This document shows positions 37,531 to 46,382 of a stretch of DNA of 64,000 nt, piece after piece (position 1 is the first letter of the stretch; every line of letters begins with the position of its first letter). The notes beneath the pieces are model-generated. The model made no database searches, had not been told where the DNA came from, and saw only the letters and a program-made list of their open reading frames with translations. The position numbers were made by a program, and so were the translations under genes. Origin of the DNA: CAZSMK01 sp964608095 (GTDB lineage: Bacteria > Sumerlaeota > Sumerlaeia > MWCT01 > JAGHBZ01); assembly GCA_964608095.1 (NCBI GenBank), contig CAZSMK010000026.1:1-64000 (forward strand). The letters are read 5' to 3'.

Positions 37531-38860
37531 TTTTCTCCTCCTCTTCACGGTGAGTAAAAGAATTGAGTCTTTTTTCCAGACGCTGTAACCGATGCATCAA
37601 TTCGTCAAAAGCCTTTTGCGGATCGAATTGTATGCTATTCCCCAGCAGTATGGATAAGTCTTGAGTTTCATCGATATAATGAAGAGCGCGTTGCACTACG
37701 TCAATAGCATGCACGTGATCCCTTACGCGGTGTTCATAATATTTTGCCAATTCCACAAAGGGTTCGAGATTGTGGACATTCCCTCCTTTGATGTGTGACT
37801 CCCAGATTTCAAGAGCCGACTTCCATCTGCCCATTTTTTTATAACGTCGGGCAATATGACAGGAGATAAAATAAGCCATACGCGGCTCTCGACAAAAGGC
37901 AAGGGCGCGTTCCAACGACTCGATGGAGCGTTCATCGTCGCCGTGACGCGCGAAAATCTGACTGAGCCCGAGGTGGGGTTGCATCTCGGTCAGCTCGTCA
38001 TCGTCAGGATTAAGATAATAATAACTGAGCCGCGCAAGTATCGACGCAAGAGAAATCACATCCTGAGCGTTATGATCGAAGACCACGGCTATAGCGGAAG
38101 GATCGCGTCGGCGGACGTAATCGAAGTAAATCTGCGGTACCATGCTGCCGTCGACATCCTGGGAACGCGTAATACCAAGTAGATGACGCTCGACCGAGTG
38201 TAACGTACATTCTGGAAGGACACCACGCCATAACTTTCTCACAAGATGGAGCAAATCAATATGGGGTCTATCCCAATCGGTTCGAAGACGGTGAAGTGTA
38301 AAGCGAGTCCGGAGCACGGGAATGTCGAAGCTCTTTCCGTTATACGTTGAAAAAACACTGAAGCGGTCGAATCGCTTGTTGAGCTCGAGCATGCTGGCAA
38401 GTTCCCGGTCGAAATCTTCCATAAAGAACTGCTCGAGTACCAGCACATCCTGACGGAGATAACCCAATCCTGCAAGGATGGGATAGGTGCCGGTACCCCC
38501 GGCTAATCCTGTGGTCTCGAGGTCGACAAAAAGGATTTGTTCAAGAGGAACCGGATTCCGAACACCGCAGAATCGGGCAATCACATTCGGCTCGAGATAG
38601 CCGAAATATTTCTCACCCGGTAACTGGTATTCTGCATCCTCTATCTCATGTGAGAGGTCCGTAATCGGGATTTCTATTTTGCGATATACGATCTCCCCTG
38701 CTTCGTTCTCTATACGTTTTGCGCCCGACACCACACTTGTAAGGTCCGAATAAGTCTTATTCTCTGCCACGGTCTTTTTATGGAGAAGGTCGGATGCCCG
38801 GTGTATCCCCCGCTTCTTCAACAGGGAAAAAAGTATCTCGTCTTTTTTATTCTCCGCCAT
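37520..38860 (-). CDS. YprB-type RNase H-like exonuclease domain with TPR tail
   Basis: A 446-residue cytoplasmic protein. Residues about 110-270 form the YprB RNase H-like domain of the DnaQ/DEDD superfamily: FVDLETTGLAGGTG carries the first D-x-E, STYNGKSFDIPVLRTRF the next Asp, and VFDHNAQDVISLASIL the last Asp, so the four acidic residues appear intact. Residues 290-420 are TPR-like helices. It may act on RNA or DNA 3' ends; the actual substrate is unknown. The 3' end overlaps the aminopeptidase start. Confidence 0.82.
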   Translation of the reverse strand: MAENKKDEILFSLLKKRGIHRASDLLHKKTVAENKTYSDLTSVVSGAKRIENEAGEIVYRKIEIPITDLSHEIEDAEYQLPGEKYFGYLEPNVIARFCGVRNPVPLEQILFVDLETTGLAGGTGTYPILAGLGYLRQDVLVLEQFFMEDFDRELASMLELNKRFDRFSVFSTYNGKSFDIPVLRTRFTLHRLRTDWDRPHIDLLHLVRKLWRGVLPECTLHSVERHLLGITRSQDVDGSMVPQIYFDYVRRRDPSAIAVVFDHNAQDVISLASILARLSYYYLNPDDDELTEMQPHLGLSQIFARHGDDERSIESLERALAFCREPRMAYFISCHIARRYKKMGRWKSALEIWESHIKGGNVHNLEPFVELAKYYEHRVRDHVHAIDVVQRALHYIDETQDLSILLGNSIQFDPQKAFDELMHRLQRLEKRLNSFTHREEEEKNED

Positions 38861-39056
38861 AACCGCTGCCTCATCAAATCAACCAATTTTCTGACTTCGC
38901 GCTCTCGTTATCAATAAAAAGATCATAAAATGTTTTTGAGTATCCCCTTGGCGAAAAAAGCGTATGACATAAAAACATAACGTATTTATCTTGATTGAAA
39001 GAAAGAAATAATGTAAAAAAATTGGTACTTACTTTTGCTTTTCAGGAGAGATGTAA

Positions 39057-40130
39057 ATGGCGGAAACTCTGGAAATTATCGAATGGTTTGATGAAACCGG
39101 TAGTGAGATGGTGCATCGAGTACCGGAAGATGGTTCCGGGATGTTTAAACTCGGCGCTCAGTTGGTCGTCCGTGAAAGCCAGACAGCCATATTTTTCAGG
39201 GACGGGAGAGCATTGGACAGTTTCGGGCCCGGTCGGCATACCCTCAGTACCTTGAACCTGCCGATTCTGACGCGCCTCCTCAGTATGCCGTTCGGTTTCG
39301 AGAGCCCATTCAAGGCGGAAGTTATCTTCGTTAATATGAAAGCATTTATCGCGCTCAAATGGGGAACCACGCAGCCTGTCGTGTTTCGCGACTCGGTCTT
39401 TAACCTTATCCGCCTTCGGGCACATGGGATTTATTCTATCAGGATCGCTGATCCCCTCCTCTTCGTGAACAAGATAGTGGGTACGCAAGGATACTACACC
39501 ACGTCCATGATCGAGAATTATCTGCGCGACATCATTGTCGCACGATTTACCGATTTACTCGGCGAGACCACGAACACCTTACTTGATCTCCCTCAATACT
39601 ATGACGAGCTCGCCGCAGGATTAAAGGCGCGCGTTGCCGATGATTTCAGCAAAAACGGCATTGAAGAAATCGATTTGCTGATTCGTTCGATTACGCCGCC
39701 TGACGAGGTGCAGAAAGTAATCGACGAGAAGTCGGGGATGGGCGCGATCGGCAACCTGGATGACTATCTCCGATTCAAATCCGCACGCGCAATTGAGAAA
39801 GCATCGGAGGGAGCGGGTGAAGGAGAAGTCGGTGCAGGCGGCGGGGCAGGCGCCGGTATGGGACTCGGACTCGGTGCCGGATTCGGCATTATGATGCCCG
39901 GCATGATCAAACAAGCCATGGAACAAGGGAAGACCGAAAAATCCGCGCAGCAGCCTCTGGATACCTCTCCACGCTGCACGAAATGCAATGCCGTTCTTCC
40001 ACCTGACGCCAAATTCTGTCCCCAATGTGGCACCAAAGTAGCGCCGGAAAGTATTGAATGCCCCAACTGTAAAGCCCAAAATCCTCCGGAGGCAAAATTT
40101 TGCATTAATTGTGGGAATAAATTACCATAA
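39057..40130 (+). CDS. SPFH-domain protein with double zinc ribbon
   Basis: A 357-residue protein. The SPFH/Band 7-like region (about 25-235) resembles the YdjI/virion-core type (LVVRESQTAIFFRDGRALDSFGPG near its start). A Gly/Ala-rich linker with a GxGxG pattern (about 255-285) leads to two zinc ribbons: CTKCNAVLPPDAKFCPQCG and CPNCKAQNPPEAKFCINCG, each two CxxC pairs. Relatives form cytoplasmic or membrane-bound oligomers of unknown role, often with TPM or phage-shock type partners. An AGGAGA site precedes the ATG. A Spy-like gene follows 48 bp later. Confidence 0.88.
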   Translation: MAETLEIIEWFDETGSEMVHRVPEDGSGMFKLGAQLVVRESQTAIFFRDGRALDSFGPGRHTLSTLNLPILTRLLSMPFGFESPFKAEVIFVNMKAFIALKWGTTQPVVFRDSVFNLIRLRAHGIYSIRIADPLLFVNKIVGTQGYYTTSMIENYLRDIIVARFTDLLGETTNTLLDLPQYYDELAAGLKARVADDFSKNGIEEIDLLIRSITPPDEVQKVIDEKSGMGAIGNLDDYLRFKSARAIEKASEGAGEGEVGAGGGAGAGMGLGLGAGFGIMMPGMIKQAMEQGKTEKSAQQPLDTSPRCTKCNAVLPPDAKFCPQCGTKVAPESIECPNCKAQNPPEAKFCINCGNKLP

Positions 40131-40178
40131 TACCATTCCTGGAGAAAGCATACCAAATTCCAGGGAGGGAGGAAAAAG

Positions 40179-40856
40179 ATGAAATCTACACATGTAATCC
40201 TACTTCTGATCGGGTGTGCGCTCCTCGTGTATGGAAGCGTGGGGATAGCCCAGCAGCGTCCGCCGGGCGAAGAGAGTCCGGTAGTCGAACCTGCAACGGA
40301 AAAAGAACCCACACCGCCGGAAAGAACAGCCATGCCCGAGGCACTTATGCCCGAACGCCGCGAGCGGCAACGCATGAGCTCCGCTGAGAGAATGACTATG
40401 TACAACGAGCGCATGAAATCGATGATGGAACGCATGGGTGTACCACCGGAAATGATGGAACAGAGTAAAACCTTGTTGCGAGCGCCCCTCTACCGTGAAA
40501 GCCCCGCGACACTTTACGCACGCGCTGACGAACTCAACCTTTCCGAGGAGCAGAAGACGCAACTCATGAAAATTGCTCAAGAATCGAGAGACAAAGCACT
40601 GGCAATACTCACCGCCGAACAGAAACAAAAAATCGGAGATATGTCACAGAAACCTCAATCTGTAGTCGATATGTGCCGTGCCATGATAGGAAGAATGCAA
40701 CAGGAATCGGGCAGAGAACGCCCTCATTCCATGATGATCGGTCCTCTTATGTCCGCCTTGATGGGCGAGGACCTGGAACCCGCTGCACCCGAAGAACAGA
40801 AGGGAGAAACCGAAACTGAGAAACCATCGGAAAAGACCCCGGAAAAACCTGAATAA
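40179..40856 (+). CDS. Exported Met/Glu-rich Spy-like protein
   Basis: A 225-residue exported protein. Signal peptide about 1-24 (LLLIGCALLVYGSVGIAQQ). A Pro/Glu-rich segment (25-65) is followed by a Met- and Arg-rich helix (66-100) and a helical Spy-type core with LSEEQKTQLMKIAQ and LTAEQKQKIGDM (about 125-160), then an acidic low-complexity tail ending in repeated EKP. The two LT/LS-x-EQ motifs link it to Spy/CpxP proteins. GGAGGGAGG precedes the ATG. It ends at the terminator at 40887 and probably shares an mRNA with the SPFH gene. Function unknown; Met-rich segments could bind Cu(I). Confidence 0.75.
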   Translation: MKSTHVILLLIGCALLVYGSVGIAQQRPPGEESPVVEPATEKEPTPPERTAMPEALMPERRERQRMSSAERMTMYNERMKSMMERMGVPPEMMEQSKTLLRAPLYRESPATLYARADELNLSEEQKTQLMKIAQESRDKALAILTAEQKQKIGDMSQKPQSVVDMCRAMIGRMQQESGRERPHSMMIGPLMSALMGEDLEPAAPEEQKGETETEKPSEKTPEKPE

Positions 40857-40886
40857 CAGAGATAACAACGTTCTTCGAATGACTAT

Positions 40887-40914
40887 AACCGTGGCTTGAA
40901 GCCACGGTTTTTTT
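40887..40914 (+). terminator. Rho-independent terminator after the SPFH/Spy-like pair
   Basis: ACCGTGGC at 40888-40895, loop TTGAA, GCCACGGT at 40901-40908, then a run of six further T to 40914. The stem is 8-9 bp and GC-rich. It is 31 bp after the stop of the Spy-like gene. Confidence 0.92.
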
Positions 40915-41106
40915 ATGTGTGCGCACGTCCAGCCCGATATTTTTCTTATACTCGACTCTTTTTCATGAAAACATGACACTCTCTTTGCTTAACCCTCCCA
41001 CCATTTCGCCTGCTTTTTCCCGGGCGAACTTATAACGACAACACAAGAAAAGTTCTCGTTCTTTTGTTCGCGGTTATCGGAAAGAATGATATAGAATCTA
41101 CACAGC

Positions 41107-42492
41107 CTATTTTGGTGTAGCAAAGAGGGTAAAATCAGGGAAGAAGATGAGTTTCACCACACCAACCGGCCCATTTCGTTGTTTGCCGATAATAATTTCA
41201 CAATCCTCGCCGGGCGCGGGTCGTGAATGAGGAGTCTCGCCCTGGTCTAATTCGGCGAGACGGCGTTTCTCGAATTCCGGTCTGTGAACGAAGAGTACCA
41301 CGTCAGCGTCCTGTTCTATAGCGCCTGATTCCCTCAAATCTGAGAGAACCGGACGTTTATCGCCTTCACGGCGGCGTTCAATCATCCGGCTTAGCTGGGA
41401 CAAAGCGACAACGGGTATGTCGAGTTCACGCGCAATGGATTTAATCACATGCGAGATTTCTGCAACCTCTTGTTGGCGGCTCTCTACCCGACTGCCGCTG
41501 TGCATCAACTGGATGTAATCGATGATGAGGAGTGCGAGATCAGGCTCCATTGCCTTAAGCCGATGTGCACGCGCACGAAGTTGCACGGCGTTTATGCCCG
41601 GTGTATCGTCTATATAAATCGGTAGACCGCTGACTATCTTCCCTTTTTCTGTGATCTTTTTGAGGTCCGTGCCCGAGAGGTAACCGGTGCGCACCTTGTT
41701 ACCCGAAACCATTGAGAGCGTACATAGAAGTCTATGGTTGAGTTGTCGCGCGCTCATCTCGAGACTAAAAATTCCCACGGGGAGATTCGACTGTTTCGCC
41801 ACGTTAAGGGCGATATTCATTGCAAACGCCGTCTTTCCCATCGATGGTCGCCCGGCAACTATAATGACTTCGGATGCCTGAAGTCCAGCGGTTAAATTAT
41901 CCAGCGTCGGATACCCGGTGGCTAATCCCGTGACCGCTTGCTTATGCTGGTACTTCTGGCTTATTTCGTCAATCGCCTCGGCAGCTATCTCGCCGATCGG
42001 AAGAAAGTCCTTGGTGGCACGTTCACGCGAAACATCGTAAATCTTCTTCTCGGAGTTCTGGAGAATATTTTCCACCTCATCGATCTCGCTATACGCCTCT
42101 TCTGCAATGTCAAAAGCGGTCTCAATCAATCGCCGTAGTTTGGACTTGTTGAGTACGATACGATTATGGTGGTCGATATTTGCAGAGGTGATGACATAAT
42201 CCTCAAGACCTGCAACATAGCCCGGTCCACCTACTTTATCCAGTACTTTGTTGCGGTCGAGCTCGTCGCAAATTGTTGTCAAATCAACCGTACCGTCTCG
42301 GTGAAACACAGAAAGAATATGGTTGAAAATGATCTGGTGTTCGGTGCGATAAAAATCGTCGAATGCCAGGACGGCTTCGACCCGTGGGATTGTTGTGTGA
42401 TCTATGATCATAGTCCCCAGAACCACTCGTTCCGCATCGAGACTGTGCGGCGGCAACCGGTCTGTATCGACTTTTTTGTTTACTTCAGGCAT
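41107..42492 (-). CDS. dnaB: Replicative DNA helicase DnaB
   Basis: A 461-residue hexameric 5'-3' helicase that unwinds DNA at the replication fork. The N-terminal domain starts with LPPHSLDAERVVLGTMI, and the RecA-like C-terminal domain has Walker A AGRPSMGKTAFAMNIA, LALLIIDYIQLM for Walker B, ESRQQEVAEISHVIK and LSQLSRMIERR, ending with KQRNGPVG. ATG 42492 was chosen since AAGGGA lies just before it and the protein then starts as in other DnaB; the upstream ATG at 42561 adds 23 unrelated residues. It follows gltX on the same strand. No intein is seen. Confidence 0.97.
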   Translation of the reverse strand: MPEVNKKVDTDRLPPHSLDAERVVLGTMIIDHTTIPRVEAVLAFDDFYRTEHQIIFNHILSVFHRDGTVDLTTICDELDRNKVLDKVGGPGYVAGLEDYVITSANIDHHNRIVLNKSKLRRLIETAFDIAEEAYSEIDEVENILQNSEKKIYDVSRERATKDFLPIGEIAAEAIDEISQKYQHKQAVTGLATGYPTLDNLTAGLQASEVIIVAGRPSMGKTAFAMNIALNVAKQSNLPVGIFSLEMSARQLNHRLLCTLSMVSGNKVRTGYLSGTDLKKITEKGKIVSGLPIYIDDTPGINAVQLRARAHRLKAMEPDLALLIIDYIQLMHSGSRVESRQQEVAEISHVIKSIARELDIPVVALSQLSRMIERRREGDKRPVLSDLRESGAIEQDADVVLFVHRPEFEKRRLAELDQGETPHSRPAPGEDCEIIIGKQRNGPVGVVKLIFFPDFTLFATPK

Positions 42493-42652
42493 TGTTCCCT
42501 TAACTCCCTTTATGTCGGCAAAGGTCTCGTAGAAAATCCATTGAATTCCCGTGAATAGCAAAAGTCAAGTGGTTTATGAAAACCGTTTTTTCTTGATGGT
42601 TGAATACGAAAAGCAACGTATTCGGAAAACCCTGATTGATCTCATGCCGTGG

Positions 42653-44101
42653 CTACGCTTCTTTTACTGAACAGAGATTCTCGAGCGCATAGTGGATACG
42701 TTTAAAGACACGTTCGCGTCCGAGAAAGTGCAAGACATCGAATATACCGGGCGTAGCGGATTTTCCCGTCAGCGAAACACGAAGTGGCTGGATAACCTTC
42801 CCGAGCCCGACTTCGAGGTGTGCTGCAAGGTCACGAAACGCCGGCTCAAGCGACTGCTCGGTAAAATCCGGCGCCGCCTCAAGTATTTCCAATACTTTTT
42901 TAAGATAAAATCCCGACTTCTCCTTCTCGAGGTGTTTCTTGACCGCCTTGGAATCATACGCTATCTCGTCTTCGAGAAAGTAAAGGAGATGGTCGAGCAG
43001 CTCCTCAAAGTTGCTGCTACGCGGTATCTCGAGATTGATAATACCCTCGAGCCAAGATTTTTCATACTTTTCTGAAGTGTAACCATGAGCATGTAGATAG
43101 TTGAGCGCGGCATCAACGACCCTCTCCTCTGGAAGCGAACGCATATAATGACCATTCATCCACTTGAATTTGGTCATATCGAATATGGCTGCAGAACGTG
43201 ATACATGGTCGAGCGAAAACCGCTCGATAAGCTCCTCTGCGCTCATGATCTGGGTTGTCTCGTTATACGACCACCCGAGCAGCGCAAGGTAGTTCATGAC
43301 CGCCTCGGGAAGAAATCCCTGGTCGCGAAGTTCGAGCACCGATGTGGCGCCATGGCGTTTGCTCAGCCGCGTTCTGTCCGGACCGAGAATCAGGGGAAGA
43401 TGCGCAAATTCCGGCACATCATAACCGAGCGCTCGATAAAGCACAATTTGCTTGGGCGTGTTCGGCACATGGTCATCGCCGCGAATGACACACGTGATGC
43501 CCATCTTGTGATCATCCACAACCACCGCGAGGTTATACGTTGGTGTGTCGTCGGAACGCTGGATTATAATGTCGCCGAACTTTTTCGCCGACATCTTGAT
43601 TTCTCCGAACACACGGTCGCTAAAGGAGACTTCTTCGTTATTGTCAACCTTCAAACGAACCGCTGCCTTTTTTCCTTGCCGCATAAGCTCGTTCACCTGC
43701 TCCGGTGTGAGCGATCGGCATTTACCGCTATATACATAGTCTTCACCGGCTGCTCGCGCTTCCTGTCGTTCACGCTCGATCTCTTCAGGAGTACAGAAAC
43801 AGCGGTACGCCTTGCCTTGTTCAAGAAGGCTTTCAACCGCGTTGCGATAAAGGTCGTTGCGCTGACTCTGGTAAAAAGGGCCTTCATCAACGTCCAACCC
43901 CAGCCATTGCATCGACTCGAGAATCTGGCGCGTCGACTCCTCGGTCGACCTCGCGACGTCCGTATCCTCGATCCTGAGTATAAAGGTGCCCTTGTGATGA
44001 CGTGCATACAACCAGTTGAAAAGCGCCGTCCTTACGCTCCCCACATGAAGCGCACCTGTCGGACTTGGCGCAAAACGTACCCGAACTTGTCGGTCGGTCA
44101 T
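42653..44101 (-). CDS. gltX: Glutamyl-tRNA synthetase
   Basis: A 482-residue class I aminoacyl-tRNA synthetase that charges tRNA-Glu. RFAPSPTGALHVGS has the HIGH-type motif (here HVGS), LSKRHGATSV is the KMSKS-type loop (LSKRH), and the C-terminal helical anticodon domain follows. ATG 44101 is preceded by AGGAGAG; the longer start at 44140 lacks a site. It lies 160 bp upstream of dnaB on the same strand. Confidence 0.97.
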   Translation of the reverse strand: MTDRQVRVRFAPSPTGALHVGSVRTALFNWLYARHHKGTFILRIEDTDVARSTEESTRQILESMQWLGLDVDEGPFYQSQRNDLYRNAVESLLEQGKAYRCFCTPEEIERERQEARAAGEDYVYSGKCRSLTPEQVNELMRQGKKAAVRLKVDNNEEVSFSDRVFGEIKMSAKKFGDIIIQRSDDTPTYNLAVVVDDHKMGITCVIRGDDHVPNTPKQIVLYRALGYDVPEFAHLPLILGPDRTRLSKRHGATSVLELRDQGFLPEAVMNYLALLGWSYNETTQIMSAEELIERFSLDHVSRSAAIFDMTKFKWMNGHYMRSLPEERVVDAALNYLHAHGYTSEKYEKSWLEGIINLEIPRSSNFEELLDHLLYFLEDEIAYDSKAVKKHLEKEKSGFYLKKVLEILEAAPDFTEQSLEPAFRDLAAHLEVGLGKVIQPLRVSLTGKSATPGIFDVLHFLGRERVFKRIHYALENLCSVKEA

Positions 44102-44218
44102 GATGGTTACTCTCCTGAATTGAGTTTGCGACTTTATCACAGCCGGAGATTGGAAACAATATTATAACAATTAAGACATGAGCAAAATCAAGTCATATAA
44201 AAAGAGTGGGTTGCACGT

Positions 44219-44252
44219 TTTCTCTGTCTTTCCGTTACGAAAGACAGAGAAA
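44219..44252. repeat. Perfect 13-bp inverted repeat
   Basis: TTCTCTGTCTTTC at 44220-44232, loop CGTTAC, GAAAGACAGAGAA at 44239-44251; one more T-A pair flanks it. There is no clean T-run on either side, so it is not a textbook terminator. It is about 120 bp upstream of gltX. Confidence 0.75.
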
Positions 44253-44331
44253 GAATTTTGTATTGTAAAAAAATTAGTGGAGATAAGTGAAAATCCGTGG
44301 TGCCAGGAAAAATTTGTTTCATATCGATTCC

Positions 44332-44438
44332 AACGCAGAATTCGCAGAGAACTACGTGACGAGGTCGCAGAGTTAACCACGTGCAGAGATTAAAAATACT
44401 CTGCGTTCTTAGTCTCCCTTTGCGCTCTCCGCGTTAAG
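44332..44438. repeat. Degenerate CGCAGAG / CTCTGCG repeat cluster
   Basis: The left half has repeated CGCAGA-type words on the + strand (AACGCAGAATTCGCAGAGAA, GGTCGCAGAGTTAAC). The right half has the same words on the other strand (CTCTGCGTTC, TTTGCGCTCTCCGCGTTAA). Together they make a long imperfect inverted repeat, with GCAGAG at 44383 pairing with CTCTGC at 44399. Similar words are common in spacers of environmental genomes. Confidence 0.55.
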
Positions 44439-44545
44439 ATGATTTTTTTCTTTTGCGGTGAAGGATAGCAGAAAATGCCAGGATTAAATCTTTCAGGAAA
44501 TTTTCTTTATAAATACTTCAATGCAAGAATAACACACCCCATTCG

Positions 44546-44633
44546 CCACGGCGCATCTGCGACTGTATTTCGTTACCATAAGATGAAATTTGTGTTGTAC
44601 TGTTGCCGGTGGGTCGTTCGGCCCGAACGACCC
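44546..44633. repeat. 88-bp direct repeat, copy 1
   Basis: 86 of 88 bases match copy 2 at 44752-44839. It starts CCACGGCGCATCT and ends with a near-palindrome at 44611-44633 whose arms GGGTCGTTCGG and CCGAACGACCC flank a single base. The left flank CATTCGCCACGGCG (44540-44553) recurs at 62561-62574. Confidence 0.9.
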
Positions 44634-44694
44634 TACTAACAACGCAATCGCTGAGCGCTTGCACTCCACAACGGCTGCCCTTTGTTCTTCTGGG

Positions 44695-44748
44695 TATAGC
44701 CGGAAAGTCTGCTGGCATTCCGGTGTGGAGTGAGGTCGTTTTTTGCGA
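44695..44748. repeat. Interspersed repeat related to 62619-62672, copy A
   Basis: Shares with the later copy the ordered words TATAGC, GGAAAGTCT, GCATTCC, GTGTGGAGTGAGG and CGTT, with short variable bases between them. It lies between the two 88-bp copies, inside the damaged reading frame. Confidence 0.8.
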
Positions 44749-44751
44749 CCA

Positions 44752-44839
44752 CCACGGCGCATCTTCGACTGTATTTCGTTACCATAAGATGAAATTTGTG
44801 TTCTACTGTTGCCGGTGGGTCGTTCGGCCCGAACGACCC
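44752..44839. repeat. 88-bp direct repeat, copy 2
   Basis: Second copy, 206 bp from the first, differing by one G/T and one G/C change. The closing near-palindrome is at 44817-44839. The junction with the apparently intact part of the reverse gene lies just right of this copy. Confidence 0.9.
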
Positions 44840-45604
44840 GATCCTTCCATTTCGAGCGCACCAATTCGATTGGAAAGATAAACTCATCGCAGACAACGCA
44901 GGAAGAGAGCCCTGCTTTTTTAATGGCACTCAGCCGTTCCGCGAGCCAGCGGCGGTTGGCAAGTATCCGTTGATATGCCGGTGTTCCGGGCAAGATAAAC
45001 TTCGGCTCGGCTTGCTTGAAAAACACGAACCGCGATGGGTTCGCTTTCTGGACGACGACAGTATTATAGCCGTAGCGGAGTGCGTTTTCTTCGTTATCAG
45101 AAGCCAATCGCCAGGTAAACGGAGTCCTGAGATGCACATCGATGTCAGAATCGTTGCCGTTCAAGCGTATCTCTTCGCCAAGAAACGTTCCCCCATATAC
45201 TTTGTCTGAAATTGTAGGCGCAATGACGGCAAAAAGACGGATACCTCCCTTATGATACGTCTTGATGAATATCTCATTAGCGATAGGCAAGGGAATCTTT
45301 TCCGCCGGCACACTTTTTCTGGCAGCCTCCTCAGAGAAACAGACCACTGTCCCTGTTGTTATGTCTTCAAGGGAGTTGTTCTCGGTTCTTATGTCCGGTT
45401 CTACCGCAAAAGCGACAGACAGATCGTTAAGCATGCCGCACCATGGGAGCACTGCATCATCGGCGCCCTCCGGTAAGACAACCACAAGCCCCTCTGCATA
45501 TGATACACAGACAAGAGCCATGAAAAAAAGAGCCGGAAAAAATCTGCCATACTTACACATGACGTTCTTTATCATCGACTTCCCTTTTTTTTTAATTAAA
45601 CACC

Positions 45605-46168
45605 TCAGGCTTCGGGCTTATGAATGCGGTCAGAGGGAACAGCAAACGAGTCGCCACCGAGATGGTGGAGCGTTTTCCCCTCGGGCTTTTCCGTAAGCAA
45701 CCGCTCCTTGAATACGCTCGTATCGGCTGAAACCGCAACAACCTCGCCTATCAGGATGTCGACTGCTTCAACGCTTACGGTATCATAGAGTTTGCACTCA
45801 ATAAAGCCGATACACCCCTCGGGAATCATGGCATCGATTTTACGCCCTTTGAACGCCCGGATATCGAATTCCTTGAATTTATCCACGTCGCTTCCGGAAA
45901 CAGAGCCGGTCTTTGCGACAAGATCAATCTGGCTTTGATGGGGAACGCACACAATAAACTCCCCCTGTGCGATAACATTTTCGTGGGTCTTATGACGCTT
46001 ACCGACTACGACAAGAATCTTCGGCGGCTCTTTTCGCACCGGACTCGTCCACGCCATCGGCGCTATATCGTACTTCCCTTCATTGTCACGGGTCGAGACC
46101 AACACCACGGGACCGTGATTGATCAAACGGTGTGCGGAATCCAGGGGAATATCACCATACTTTTTCAT
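45605..46168 (-). CDS. Flavin reductase family protein (flavoredoxin-like)
   Basis: A 187-residue FMN-binding split-barrel protein. The blocks VVLVSTRDNEGKYDIAPMAWTSPV and FIVCVPHQSQIDLVAKTGSVSGSDVDKF are typical of the flavin reductase/flavoredoxin family of anaerobes. It likely carries electrons or reduces flavin in the cytoplasm; partners are unknown. The start ATG follows a GGAGGAACG sequence. A second, distinct family member lies at 60858. Confidence 0.87.
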   Translation of the reverse strand: MKKYGDIPLDSAHRLINHGPVVLVSTRDNEGKYDIAPMAWTSPVRKEPPKILVVVGKRHKTHENVIAQGEFIVCVPHQSQIDLVAKTGSVSGSDVDKFKEFDIRAFKGRKIDAMIPEGCIGFIECKLYDTVSVEAVDILIGEVVAVSADTSVFKERLLTEKPEGKTLHHLGGDSFAVPSDRIHKPEA

Positions 46169-46382
46169 CTTCGTTCCTCCGTCATATAATGATCATTTAA
46201 GTTTACCCTTACAGACCATGTGATGTATTTCAAGGTTAAAGAACGCCGTGCTGTTCTGGTCGTTGCTTTGACGGAAGGCGAGTCTGAACCTTACACAACA
46301 CGACAATCCCTCTGAGGATTCGCAGATTGGAAAGACGCCGTTCACGCCATAACGACAAGAGTTATTCAGGAAAGTCGTCGAC

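Larger units (their letters stand above)
44102..44492. other. Repeat-bearing intergenic region upstream of gltX
   Basis: A 391-bp non-coding stretch between the gltX start and the end of the truncated gene. It contains a perfect inverted repeat at 44220-44251 and a set of CGCAGAG-type repeats at 44332-44438. No open frame here resembles a protein. Confidence 0.6.
44493..45575 (-). pseudogene. Exported protein gene with its 3' part replaced by repeat sequence
   Basis: The open frame is 360 codons, but only the first 243 or so look like real protein. They start with a signal peptide (about 1-28), continue as a beta-rich region with conserved-looking segments (LPIANEIFIKTY, FTWRLASDNEENALRYGYNTVVV) and break off inside what resembles the start of a barrel (LSSCVVCDEFIFPIELV). 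From about 44843 down to the stop the frame runs through two 88-bp repeats and related spacer sequence, giving low-quality Arg/Ser/Pro-rich translation with a duplicated segment (VVRAERPTGN ... VGSFGPNDPPATV). The N-terminal layout recalls secreted glycoside hydrolases with a front beta domain, which would need several hundred more residues. The ATG has GGGAAG upstream. Not recognised more precisely. Confidence 0.6.

Noticed and set aside
43205..44167. A 320-codon forward open frame
   Set aside because: Antisense to gltX, which has both synthetase motifs; the forward translation shows no recognisable domain.
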